Shown piece by piece: positions 16,155 to 24,079 of a stretch of DNA of 64,000 nt (position 1 is the stretch's first letter; every line of letters starts with the position of its first letter). Made by a program: the position numbers and the translations under genes. Source of the DNA: Ignavibacteria bacterium UBA2333 (GTDB lineage: Bacteria; Bacteroidota; Ignavibacteria; Kapaibacteriales; Kapaibacteriaceae); assembly GCA_002344895.1 (NCBI GenBank), contig DDUR01000076.1, positions 150,611 through 214,610 of the forward strand, read 5' to 3'. Below the pieces are notes generated by a model that saw only the letters and a program-made list of their open reading frames with translations, did not search any database and had not been told where the DNA came from.

Positions 16155-17063
16155 ATGCGTCCCTACCTTCTCCCTTCCATCGTCGTTGCAGGCATCACCG
16201 TTGTCATACTCCTCGCGTGTACCGATCTCGCTCACGGTGCAGGTGAAGATCATGTACGCGACACGCTCAACATTGCAAAAGTGAGCATTCCAGAAAAGCT
16301 CAGCTTTTGTGGCGAAGAAGTCCCCATGGACATCGCAGAAGTTCGTGAACGTGTTGAACGCGAGTTCTACATCAATCTTCAAACGCCCGGACAGATCATC
16401 CTGTACCTCAAACGTTCAGCTCGGTACTTCCCTACGTTCGAGAAACTCCTTAAGGAAGCGAATGCTCCTGATGACCTTAAGTACCTCAGTGTAGCGGAGA
16501 GTGCACTCTATATGGCCAGATCACCAAAGGACGCCGTTGGTCTTTGGCAGTTTATTCCTGGTACGGCTCGTGCCATGGGTTTGCTTGTGAATGATGACGT
16601 TGATGAGCGTCGTCACATCGAACGCAGCACACGTGCAGCCATCGCCTATCTCAAGTCAGGTTACGATTCGAATGGATCATGGACGAATGCCGCCGCTGGT
16701 TACAACATGGGGCACGGATCCTTTGCAGAAAATATGCGATATCAGGGTAAAAAAGATTTTTATGATATTTTCCTCAACGAGGAAACGTCGAGATACATTC
16801 TTCGAATAGCCGTCATCAAACATCTTATGGAGCAAGCTCATACGTACGGCATTATCGTACCCGAAGAGTCTCGATATGCTCCTGAGCAAACGCGCGTCAT
16901 TCGCGAACGTAGCGCTATCAGCAACCTAGCCCAGTGGGCAACCGATCATGGTTCAACGTATAAAGACGTCAAGCTGTTGAATCCGTGGATTCTCAAACGA
17001 AGTCTACCAGATCCTCCCCGTGATCGAACATGGGAGATCTTCCTTCCTGCTACTGCACGATAA
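16155..17063 (+). CDS. Lytic murein transglycosylase, MltD/SLT type
   Basis: A 302-residue envelope protein that would cut peptidoglycan glycan strands between MurNAc and GlcNAc. It has an N-terminal signal segment (about 5-28, ending HGAG) and a goose-type lysozyme (SLT) domain: catalytic Glu115 in LSVAESALY, then the family runs AVGLWQFIPGTARAMGL and AAAGYNMGHG. A LysM-like piece seems to remain at the C-terminus (DVKLLNPWILKRSLPDPP), but not a full set of LysM repeats as in MltD. The last 14 bp overlap the convergent propeller gene. It ends the + strand run that begins at 13517. Confidence 0.88.
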   Translation: MRPYLLPSIVVAGITVVILLACTDLAHGAGEDHVRDTLNIAKVSIPEKLSFCGEEVPMDIAEVRERVEREFYINLQTPGQIILYLKRSARYFPTFEKLLKEANAPDDLKYLSVAESALYMARSPKDAVGLWQFIPGTARAMGLLVNDDVDERRHIERSTRAAIAYLKSGYDSNGSWTNAAAGYNMGHGSFAENMRYQGKKDFYDIFLNEETSRYILRIAVIKHLMEQAHTYGIIVPEESRYAPEQTRVIRERSAISNLAQWATDHGSTYKDVKLLNPWILKRSLPDPPRDRTWEIFLPATAR

Positions 17064-18270
17064 GGAGAACCGTACGCGGATGTGAGGAGCAGCCTCCGAG
17101 AAACACTCCGGTACCTACGGCGTCAGGCGCAAATCGTCGCCCTGCAAGATCGTATAAGTAACACAGCCCTTCACGGGCAATAATGATGGGAACGTCATTC
17201 CGATGAACAGTGAATGTTGGCACCTTTCTCTCCGGACGAACGATTGGTTCGTACACTGACGTCGTTGGAACAATTGTATCACGATACCATAGACCGATTT
17301 GCCGACTCGCAACAACAACTCGTACCGTATCAGATTGTCTGCGCCACGCAACAACACCTTCTATATCGAGGTTAGGCAGTCCTTCATTCCATGGTGACCA
17401 CTGTTGCTGCCCTCGTGTCCGAACATAAACTCCTTGACCACCGAAATACCCCGTACTAACGAAGTACGTTGTGCCGACGGCAGCAGCTCCAAAGATCGTC
17501 TGAAATACAAGGGGGAATCCGTCTTCATATCGTTGCCATTCGTCTGTGTCTGAAGAACGCGCATACACTCCCCCGCCCATAAGATTGTCACCAAGTACAG
17601 CCGTTAATGACGATCCATCGGCAGCAAATGCGCGCGGCCACACACCAAACGGACGTTCCGTGAGAAATCCTCGGTTGTCATCACTGAGTACGTTAGCATC
17701 CGGATCGTAGATATTCCACCCGTCTCGATTCGTGCCAACAAAGAGTTTTCCGTGCGCTGACACAAGTTGGATAACCGTCAAACCATCACCAAACGCTGGC
17801 ACGTACTCAGATTCAACCTTGTCGGTTTGTACGATACGCACGATACCTGACCGGAAACAGCCAGCATAGACAACATCATTGTGAACAACCATCGAGTGAA
17901 TTGTTGTCGAGTCGAATCCACGGAGATGTTTCCACTCTCCTACACTCGTATCATATCTCCAGATTCCGCGTAGGACCGTGCCGATGTAGACATTACCATT
18001 ATGAACAGCTGCCGTGTTGACGGTAACATATTGACCACCAACACGCGGCAATCCCGCTACATGTGACGTCCACGAAACACCGTCGTCGGTACTCATAAAG
18101 ACACCATCGCCCCAGGAGTTCGCAACAAGAACACCGTTTTCTCCCCGGACCACACTTCTAATGATAGACATTGAATCGGGGATTCCCGCCCCCTTGATCC
18201 ATTGCGCTGAAACGTCAACGGTTACCCCAACCGTCACGACGGCGAGGAGAATGAGATTTCGGATATTCAT
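17050..18270 (-). CDS. Exported beta-propeller protein with possible sorting domain
   Basis: A 406-residue protein with a signal peptide (MNIRNLILLAVVTVGVTVDVSAQ). The body holds repeated segments of the ligand-free two-component-propeller or photosystem-assembly (BNR-like) kind: DGVFMSTDDGVSW, GNVYIGTVLRGIWRYD, KLFVGTNRDGWNIY and further copies, pointing to a 6-8-bladed propeller. The last ~70 residues (FTVHRNDVPIII ... GVFLGGCSS ... VLLIVQ) resemble a shortened type IX sorting domain. The start at 18270 lies 4 bp after a TATATTGC element and was chosen because the signal peptide follows directly; upstream in-frame codons run through the terminator of the previous gene. Function unknown. Confidence 0.75.
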   Translation of the reverse strand: MNIRNLILLAVVTVGVTVDVSAQWIKGAGIPDSMSIIRSVVRGENGVLVANSWGDGVFMSTDDGVSWTSHVAGLPRVGGQYVTVNTAAVHNGNVYIGTVLRGIWRYDTSVGEWKHLRGFDSTTIHSMVVHNDVVYAGCFRSGIVRIVQTDKVESEYVPAFGDGLTVIQLVSAHGKLFVGTNRDGWNIYDPDANVLSDDNRGFLTERPFGVWPRAFAADGSSLTAVLGDNLMGGGVYARSSDTDEWQRYEDGFPLVFQTIFGAAAVGTTYFVSTGYFGGQGVYVRTRGQQQWSPWNEGLPNLDIEGVVAWRRQSDTVRVVVASRQIGLWYRDTIVPTTSVYEPIVRPERKVPTFTVHRNDVPIIIAREGLCYLYDLAGRRFAPDAVGTGVFLGGCSSHPRTVLLIVQ

Positions 18271-18274
18271 GTCC

Positions 18275-18282
18275 GCAATATA
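18275..18282 (-). promoter_or_regulatory. Possible -7 element directly before a start codon
   Basis: TATATTGC on the - strand lies 4 bp before the ATG at 18270 and just after the terminator of the previous gene. This compact arrangement suggests a leaderless transcript. Confidence 0.3.
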
Positions 18283-18284
18283 CA

Positions 18285-18320
18285 TGAAAGAAAACGGCGA
18301 GAGGTTGGTACCTCCCGCCG
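18285..18320 (-). terminator. Rho-independent terminator of the DUF1573 gene
   Basis: On the - strand: CGGCG-G-GAGGT-loop-ACCTC-T-CGCCG (18320-18295) followed by TTTTCTTT. Stem arms pair perfectly apart from one internal mismatch. It lies 58 bp after the DUF1573 stop. Confidence 0.8.
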
Positions 18321-18377
18321 TTGTTCGATCTCTACGTCGAGGTGAGTTGTTACTTACGCTAACCAGCTCAACCAAGG

Positions 18378-19202
18378 TTACTTGGGTTGTGATTTCTGGA
18401 ATACGGGAGAAGCTGACTCCTCAACGTTACCCCAGGCGCGAACATCAATCTCGGCATGATCTGGATGATTGGTCTTGAACTTGACACCGCCAGAATAGGC
18501 TCCCTTGATGGTAGGAACAACCTTTGCGATGAGTTCAAGCTTTGCACCTGGCTTAATTGTTTGTTTCGTCATAACGTTCAGAACAAGGCCACCGTCCGTT
18601 ACAAAGTCGGACAGTACAACATCTTTCTGACCATTGTTTGTAATCTCAACCTTCGCCGTTGCTTCCTGACCAACCTTCATTTGTGAGAAGCTGAAGTACT
18701 GACCTGGCTGGAATACAATGTCGCGCTGAACGTCAGCTTTCAAGAAGATAAAGGCTTGATGTTCCGTTGTGTCTAATCCGGCTGGAATTGCTGTACCGTT
18801 CTTCTTAAACTCATCACGAGCTTCGAGGCCAGCTTTATCGCCCCAACGAACTGTGATACTCTTTGTGATGGGGCCAGCTTGCATCGGGCTGATGTTCAGC
18901 TTGACGTTCATGGTTGAAACATCACCTGCTGGGACTTCCATTTTGTCTGGATCTGTCTTTGTACAACCGCATCCAGGGCGAACCTCAACAAGTTTCATAA
19001 TGCCATTACCGGCATTCTTCATCTTGATCGTTGCTTCAAGATAACCGGACTTTGGTGCGCCAACCTTGCCCCAGTCATAGGTCTCTCCACCGACAACCTC
19101 AAACTTTGGGCCACCGGTTTTAGCGACTTGTGTTTCTTGTGCGCATGCAACCGTGGTTGTAAGCGCGAGTGCGGCAAAAACTGCCGTGAGTGTGCGAATC
19201 AT
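18378..19202 (-). CDS. DUF1573-containing exported protein
   Basis: A 274-residue protein with a signal peptide (MIRTLTAVFAALALTTTVA, cleavage near ACAQ). DUF1573 covers about residues 35-130: an ETYDWGKVGAPKSG strand set, then KNAGNGIMKLVEVRPGCGCT with the conserved CGC, and the beta-rich remainder. A second, ASPM/HYDIN-like sandwich follows (about 160-255: VEITNNGQKDVVLSDF). DUF1573 proteins are abundant in Bacteroidota envelopes, with no fixed function. ATG at 19202 has AGGAGA 5 bp upstream. Its 64-bp leader is poor in G and rich in CA on the sense strand. It is followed by a strong terminator. Confidence 0.85.
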   Translation of the reverse strand: MIRTLTAVFAALALTTTVACAQETQVAKTGGPKFEVVGGETYDWGKVGAPKSGYLEATIKMKNAGNGIMKLVEVRPGCGCTKTDPDKMEVPAGDVSTMNVKLNISPMQAGPITKSITVRWGDKAGLEARDEFKKNGTAIPAGLDTTEHQAFIFLKADVQRDIVFQPGQYFSFSQMKVGQEATAKVEITNNGQKDVVLSDFVTDGGLVLNVMTKQTIKPGAKLELIAKVVPTIKGAYSGGVKFKTNHPDHAEIDVRAWGNVEESASPVFQKSQPK

Positions 19203-19266
19203 TGATTCTCCTACCATGTTGTGGTTTGTAGTGTGAATGTTGTTTGTGCTTGTGGTTGCGTCATTA

Positions 19267-20355
19267 TCACGGGATAACAACGAGTCTGCTTTGTTGGCCG
19301 TCAGACGTTGTCCAACTGATCTTGTGGAGTCCAGGAGGCAGCGATCCTACAATTCCAATCTCCTGCGCATCCGTTCCAGCAATTCGTGTTAAGGGGCCAA
19401 AGGGGCGATTATCAAGGCCTTGAATTGTAATCCGCGCATCAGTCGGCAAGATGTCTCCATTCAGGAAGGTCACGACAATTGATCCGTCGGCTGCTCGTTG
19501 CGCCGTGACATCACCCATTTTCTCTAGGCGATATGCAGTGCAGGTTGTTCCTGAAGGAAGTTTGTCGCGGAATGATCCACAATCATACCAGGCCAGCATT
19601 GAGGTTCCATCAATACGCGAGGTAACGCCAACGACGTCGACAACGGCTGATGATGTACGGTGTCGGCGTAGTACAACTTCACCATTGGGTCGTGTAACTA
19701 CTTCCGGTACAGGACTACTTCCCATACATGATATCTCACGACGATCACCGCCGGCGCAGACAGCTTCGAGACACATAACGTCGCGGCTACCATGACCTAC
19801 CACATCGATGGCATCATGTTTTCCAACAACCTTTACGAGTGTGCCGAGAACGTCCGTATTAAATGCCACATCAGCGTAGGGACGCAGCTCTTTTGCAGCA
19901 GGTCTCGCCGTTATGTGAACATCACGCGAAGGTTGAACAGCACGGTGTTGTGGCGATTCATGTGTGCGACGAAGCTGCTCGATACGACGTGGGTTGGAGG
20001 AAGAATGTGTGCTCTGCTCAACTCGAGGTGTTTCCGTCGGTGTCTCTGCTGCCGTCGGCACTTCAGTGTCGTCCTTCGCCACCGTTTGCGTCGCAACTTC
20101 CGTTGTAATGTCAACCGTGCGAACTACCGATGGATATTGACGATCCTGGAAAAGGTCCACACTCACAAGTGACACGGCGAGGAGTGCAGCTGCTGCAAGT
20201 GTTAACACGCCAACACGACGAATTGTACGCAGGGTGCGACGGCGACGTATTACCGGGATATGGCCTACCACTGACTCCAATGGTAGGTCATGAGGCTCAG
20301 ATCCAAGGTCTCTGAGTAAGGAGCTGATATGGTCGTCGTTCTCCGTCATGATCAT
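19267..20355 (-). CDS. Probable anti-sigma factor, single-pass membrane protein
   Basis: A 362-residue protein that starts 14 bp after an ECF sigma gene. The first ~45 residues are cytoplasmic and charged, one membrane helix follows at about 48-68 (VGVLTLAAAALLAVSLVSV), then a long low-complexity Thr/Glu/Pro linker (about 80-140) and a C-terminal beta-rich extracytoplasmic domain with several Cys (CLEAVCAGG, EISCMG, DCGSF). The layout, a sigma-binding tail plus membrane helix plus sensor domain, fits an anti-sigma factor, and the position supports it. No canonical zinc-binding anti-sigma motif (HxxxCxxC) is present, so the mode of sigma binding is unclear. A GGGGC doublet encodes RPFGPL near its C-terminus. 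Confidence 0.6.
   Translation of the reverse strand: MIMTENDDHISSLLRDLGSEPHDLPLESVVGHIPVIRRRRTLRTIRRVGVLTLAAAALLAVSLVSVDLFQDRQYPSVVRTVDITTEVATQTVAKDDTEVPTAAETPTETPRVEQSTHSSSNPRRIEQLRRTHESPQHRAVQPSRDVHITARPAAKELRPYADVAFNTDVLGTLVKVVGKHDAIDVVGHGSRDVMCLEAVCAGGDRREISCMGSSPVPEVVTRPNGEVVLRRHRTSSAVVDVVGVTSRIDGTSMLAWYDCGSFRDKLPSGTTCTAYRLEKMGDVTAQRAADGSIVVTFLNGDILPTDARITIQGLDNRPFGPLTRIAGTDAQEIGIVGSLPPGLHKISWTTSDGQQSRLVVIP
19391..19406 (+). repeat. GGGGC doublet, copy 6
   Basis: AAGGGGCCAAAGGGGC on the + strand, inside the - strand anti-sigma gene, encoding R-P-F-G-P-L. Confidence 0.8.
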
Positions 20356-20369
20356 CGTTTACATGTCTG

Positions 20370-20888
20370 TTAGCGTCGTTCTGGTGCTGTTCGCTCAACT
20401 CCAAGCCGTCGGGCTAGTTCTGATCTGGCCCGAAAGAGCCGAGCCTTTACGCCTCCAACCGTCAAGTTGAGAACACTTGCTGCTTCATCAAGTGGGAATC
20501 CTACAACGTCCACAAGAACCAGAATTTCCCGATAGGTATCAGGAAGTTTTTCCAGGTGCTCGCGGATAATAGTAAGGTCCGTGATCTCATCCGGGAGTAC
20601 CGATGAGGCTGGCAAATCATCTGGCCCTTCGGTTTCCGGGAATCGTTCAAACCGCGACTGCCTCCGATAGTGCCGTGTTGCCAGTCGATGTGCAATGCGA
20701 AAGAGCCAGGTCCGGAAAGCATGCTGTTCTTGCAGACTTGAATACGCCTCAAGAGCTGTGAGAACAGTTTCGGCAGCAAGATCACGAGCATCATCGGTAT
20801 TCCGCGTTATCAGACGCGAGAATCTCGCCAGGGCGTCGTAGTGCGGCCGTAGAGCGTTCATGAATTCATCGTGAGACTCAACCTTCAT
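20370..20888 (-). CDS. ECF-family RNA polymerase sigma factor
   Basis: A 172-residue sigma-70-family protein with the two-domain ECF plan. Region 2 is at about 15-85: RFSRLITRNTDDARDLAAETVLTA (region 2.2 helix) and FRTWLFRIAHRLATRHYRR (2.3-2.4, -10 recognition). Region 4 is at about 112-165: LEKLPDTYREILVLVDVVGFPLDEAASVLN and VGGVKARLFRARSELARRL (helix-turn-helix for the -35). It directs polymerase to a specific set of promoters and is probably controlled by the membrane protein encoded 14 bp downstream. Which genes it controls cannot be read here; the outer-membrane protein gene lies 77 bp upstream. Confidence 0.93.
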   Translation of the reverse strand: MKVESHDEFMNALRPHYDALARFSRLITRNTDDARDLAAETVLTALEAYSSLQEQHAFRTWLFRIAHRLATRHYRRQSRFERFPETEGPDDLPASSVLPDEITDLTIIREHLEKLPDTYREILVLVDVVGFPLDEAASVLNLTVGGVKARLFRARSELARRLGVERTAPERR

Positions 20889-20965
20889 GGTCGCTCTGTT
20901 TCCCGGTCCATGGTAGTAGGAGACATTAGCCGGAAAAAGGATTCACGGAGCGGAGACATTTTTTT

Positions 20966-21757
20966 TCAGAACGCCCGAACAAGTCGAATTCCTAGTCCCA
21001 GATCGAGTGTGCGCCAAGACTGCGTGGAACTGAGGCTGTTTACCGACATTCCCACCGTGAACGTTGGAGAGAGATATGTGCCTCGATGTAAGGATATGTC
21101 GTATGCAAGCAGGGCAAACGGTTCGAGTACGAAGTCAGATGCATCCGTAATGACCGCTGACGGAAGATTTGCAACCTTTGACGGCGGATTACCGGTAAAG
21201 AACTGATCATCGGGACCAAGGATTCGTTCACGCTGCTCGACGGTTGGTGCCGCCAACCGTAGAAGTATTCGTGTGCCAAGACCAACATTAAGATGTGAAT
21301 CAAACAGACGATAACGAAGGGCACCGGAGAGTTGCCCATACGTGACCGTGCCGTCAAGTTCATACTGCGTTGTCACGACGGTAATGTCGTTTCCATTTCG
21401 TCGTGGTACTGTTTGAAGATTCGATGTCAGAGCCGTCGATCGAACGTCAAGCCCAATGCCGAGTTGAAGTGATACAACGGGTGTGAGCCATGAGTCTACC
21501 GTCACTGCACCTCGAATATGTGTCCCGCGTCCAGCGTCGTACGTACAGCACGGGAATCCCGTGGCGAGTTCAACATAGTCCAGTGAGCCCTGGAACATGC
21601 CATACGAGCCGCCGAGCTCAATGCCGTAGAAGCGCGTCGGAACGTCAACAGGAAATCGCGCAGAGTACTGCCAATCAAATCCCTGTGACCAAACCACGTG
21701 AGTGCAACTGAGTGACAGCAATATGACGAGCAGGATGTGGAGTAGACGTGTGCTCAT
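20966..21757 (-). CDS. Outer-membrane beta-barrel protein
   Basis: A 263-residue protein with a signal peptide (MSTRLLHILLVILLSLSCTHVVWSQ). The mature part shows alternating hydrophobic and polar residues typical of an 8-strand-type barrel (YGIELGGSYGMFQGSLDY, YGQLSGALRYRLFDSHLNVGLG, TYLSPTFTVGMSV) and ends WRTLDLGLGIRLVRAF, with a terminal Phe as in barrel proteins recognised by the BAM complex. A PCC pair near residue 70 could form a disulfide. The start overlaps the previous stop by 4 bp, so it is made with the ASPM-type secreted protein. It resembles the general OmpA/PorT-like barrels; no specific family is claimed. Confidence 0.75.
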   Translation of the reverse strand: MSTRLLHILLVILLSLSCTHVVWSQGFDWQYSARFPVDVPTRFYGIELGGSYGMFQGSLDYVELATGFPCCTYDAGRGTHIRGAVTVDSWLTPVVSLQLGIGLDVRSTALTSNLQTVPRRNGNDITVVTTQYELDGTVTYGQLSGALRYRLFDSHLNVGLGTRILLRLAAPTVEQRERILGPDDQFFTGNPPSKVANLPSAVITDASDFVLEPFALLAYDISLHRGTYLSPTFTVGMSVNSLSSTQSWRTLDLGLGIRLVRAF

Positions 21758-24066
21758 GGCCCAACCATAATGAGGGTTGACGCAGGGTTCGCACCTGCGA
21801 GAATGTCCACCACATATGCTCCAGGCATCAGATCAGACGTCGTGACGGTAAACGTGTGAGGTCCCTTTGATAACGGACCATCGTAAACGTCTCGTACAAC
21901 ACGGCCAAAGGTATCACGCAGCGTGATGCTTACCTCATCACGTGATCGAGCATTCATGACGACGATCGTCGCCAAATCCTGAACGGGATTTGGAGCTACT
22001 CCAACAACTATTGTCTGACCACCATTGGTGATCGTTTTGTATTCCAACCCACACAGTGAGTCAAGAAACACGGAACCACTTGCTGTCCGGACATCGAGCA
22101 CAGAAGCACATCCGTCGTTTCCGAATGTTGTTGTTGCCGACGTTACGGCCATTTCCGTCGATGCACGTTTACCAAGGAAACTATCAAAGCTGAGAATCAG
22201 GAAGGTGTCTCTATTCCTGAAGTTTCCTTGCGCTCCGAGTTCAATCGTCAGCACACCATCAGGTGATTCTGTTGCCCGCTGCACAACAGCACCTTCAGAT
22301 CCCGTGCCCATCGTAACGAGGCTTCGAAATCTTAAGAGTGACGGTTCAAAGGATATAACGATTGAGGACCTGCTTGTTAGAGAGGTTCGTTCGCCATCAA
22401 CAACCAACGGAATATCAAGCACCTTACCAGGACGTACGGCAATGTTTAGTGGAAGAGCAACACGGCAGGTATCTCGCGGCACGATTGTCGCCTGCCACGG
22501 AATCTCTACATTTCCAGCAAGTGCATTACTTGAAAGTACAATTGATCCGTTGTCGGCACCAATGTCACCCGCCTCATAACGGAAACCGATCGTCTCACTA
22601 CGCCCAGGCACAACTACGAGGTTCATTCTATTCGGTGTAATCTGGCCACTTCCACCAACCACGCGGATTGTATCAATCCGCAGATCTGCGTTCCCAAGAT
22701 TTGTGATGAGTAAGGATCGATCAACAGCCGATGTACATGTGGGAAGTTTGACAATTGTACCAAAGTTTAGCTGTTGCGGCGAGGCTTGGAGCTGTGGACG
22801 TTGTCCAAATCCACGGAGGTGGATCGTAAAATTCTGCGCCCCATCCGGAACACCTTGAATTGCTCTCGACAAGAGATCGGTCTTTACCGTATACGTTGCG
22901 CGATGTTCACCACCATCAACTGGCGCAAACCGAATATCTACCGTGTCCTCCGTCCCTGTTTCAAACCGTCGTCCGCCCACAAGAAGTGATCGACTGATAA
23001 TAAACGCTGCTGTATCTCGCTGTTGCGCACCTGCCTTTACCTCGGCATCCATTCCGGCATCAACATTTCCAGCATTCGAGAGTATCACTCGTGCTACCAC
23101 ACCGGTACCATTGGCAGGGATCTCTCCAAAATCAATGGTATCTCCGGTTGTGCTCAGTCGGACAGGCGTTGGATCACCCGTCGCACGCAGTATTCGAATT
23201 TCCTGGCGAACACCGATTCCACTCAGTATCGTAGAAACGCTGTCGCCCCTTGTGCCCCCTTGCGGTCGATATCGCACGAGAAAGAGTGCACTATCAGCAC
23301 CGAGATTTGTTGGCAGGTACTGTGCAGTCCACGTCACCGTACCATTCGGTGTGAACTCTACATCCGGAAGTGTCTCAACGGTAAGCTCTGGAATGCCGAT
23401 AATGGGGCTAAGGGGGCTGAGAACCTGTGCATCTACTGTAATCGTACCAGGAGTCACATTCGTTAATGCATATGATCTTCTCGGTGGCGGAGGCGCAGGA
23501 TTAACCCATACCGAGTCGAACGACAGACGAGGTGTTGTTGATGCAAGTAATTTGTCAGTCTTTAGTGCTCGCAGCAGGAATCGTTTAAAGAACGTCTCTC
23601 CCTGCGGATCGTCGGCATAGTACACCTGGACTTCACAAATAGCAAAGGTTACTATGTTGATGGGATAATCTGGTGACGATGTAAACGCACGAAACTGAAG
23701 TGTAAACTGACGCCGCTCCTGTGGTCCAATAATCAACGGTAGAGTCGATGCGATAGCGAACTCATCTTTCCGTGGATGGCTCGCCGGCAGATCCGGCGTA
23801 TTGACTATGATGACACTCGGGAACGGCGCATCTGTTGTTGGATACAGGGCCACTTCACGATTCGATCGATTCACAACGGTGAATGATCGTTGTGTGGGAA
23901 AATTCTCGAGTGTTACACCAAAATCTATGACCGTGTCGGAACGTGACGATTCATTCCAGAACACGTCAACATCCGGCTGGGCCTGCGCGCTTGTCAGTGA
24001 GACAACCAAACAGAAGATTGTGGCGAACGGAATCGCCCATCGACGGATCGGGCTGGATTCCGTCAT
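21754..24066 (-). CDS. Secreted ASPM/SPD2/HYDIN-type repeat protein with type IX sorting domain
   Basis: A 770-residue protein: signal peptide (MTESSPIRRWAIPFATIFCLVVSLTSAQAQ), then a series of ~100-residue choice-of-anchor-D or ASPM-type beta sandwiches, each with a DFGE/NFGT-type opening followed by VxNxGN segments (VTLENFPTQRSFTVVNRS; IDFGEIPANGTGVVARVILS; LNFGTIVKLPTC with LLITNLGNADL), and a C-terminal type IX domain (about 690-770, VGVAPNPVQDLATI ... GAYVVDI). A longer open frame upstream overlaps nuoN and has no signal peptide, so ATG 24066 is used. It follows nuoN by 13 bp, an odd neighbour for a respiratory gene. Two GGGGC doublets lie within 160 bp (23245 and 23402). Confidence 0.82.
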   Translation of the reverse strand: MTESSPIRRWAIPFATIFCLVVSLTSAQAQPDVDVFWNESSRSDTVIDFGVTLENFPTQRSFTVVNRSNREVALYPTTDAPFPSVIIVNTPDLPASHPRKDEFAIASTLPLIIGPQERRQFTLQFRAFTSSPDYPINIVTFAICEVQVYYADDPQGETFFKRFLLRALKTDKLLASTTPRLSFDSVWVNPAPPPPRRSYALTNVTPGTITVDAQVLSPLSPIIGIPELTVETLPDVEFTPNGTVTWTAQYLPTNLGADSALFLVRYRPQGGTRGDSVSTILSGIGVRQEIRILRATGDPTPVRLSTTGDTIDFGEIPANGTGVVARVILSNAGNVDAGMDAEVKAGAQQRDTAAFIISRSLLVGGRRFETGTEDTVDIRFAPVDGGEHRATYTVKTDLLSRAIQGVPDGAQNFTIHLRGFGQRPQLQASPQQLNFGTIVKLPTCTSAVDRSLLITNLGNADLRIDTIRVVGGSGQITPNRMNLVVVPGRSETIGFRYEAGDIGADNGSIVLSSNALAGNVEIPWQATIVPRDTCRVALPLNIAVRPGKVLDIPLVVDGERTSLTSRSSIVISFEPSLLRFRSLVTMGTGSEGAVVQRATESPDGVLTIELGAQGNFRNRDTFLILSFDSFLGKRASTEMAVTSATTTFGNDGCASVLDVRTASGSVFLDSLCGLEYKTITNGGQTIVVGVAPNPVQDLATIVVMNARSRDEVSITLRDTFGRVVRDVYDGPLSKGPHTFTVTTSDLMPGAYVVDILAGANPASTLIMVGP
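23245..23261 (-). repeat. GGGGC doublet, copy 7
   Basis: AAGGGGGCACAAGGGGC (17 bp) on the - strand, here the sense strand; it encodes Q-G-G-T-R-G. Confidence 0.75.
23402..23417 (+). repeat. GGGGC doublet, copy 8
   Basis: ATGGGGCTAAGGGGGC on the + strand, only 140 bp from copy 7 and in the opposite orientation; encodes L-S-P-L-S-P. Confidence 0.7.
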
Positions 24067-24079
24067 ACGATTACCTACC

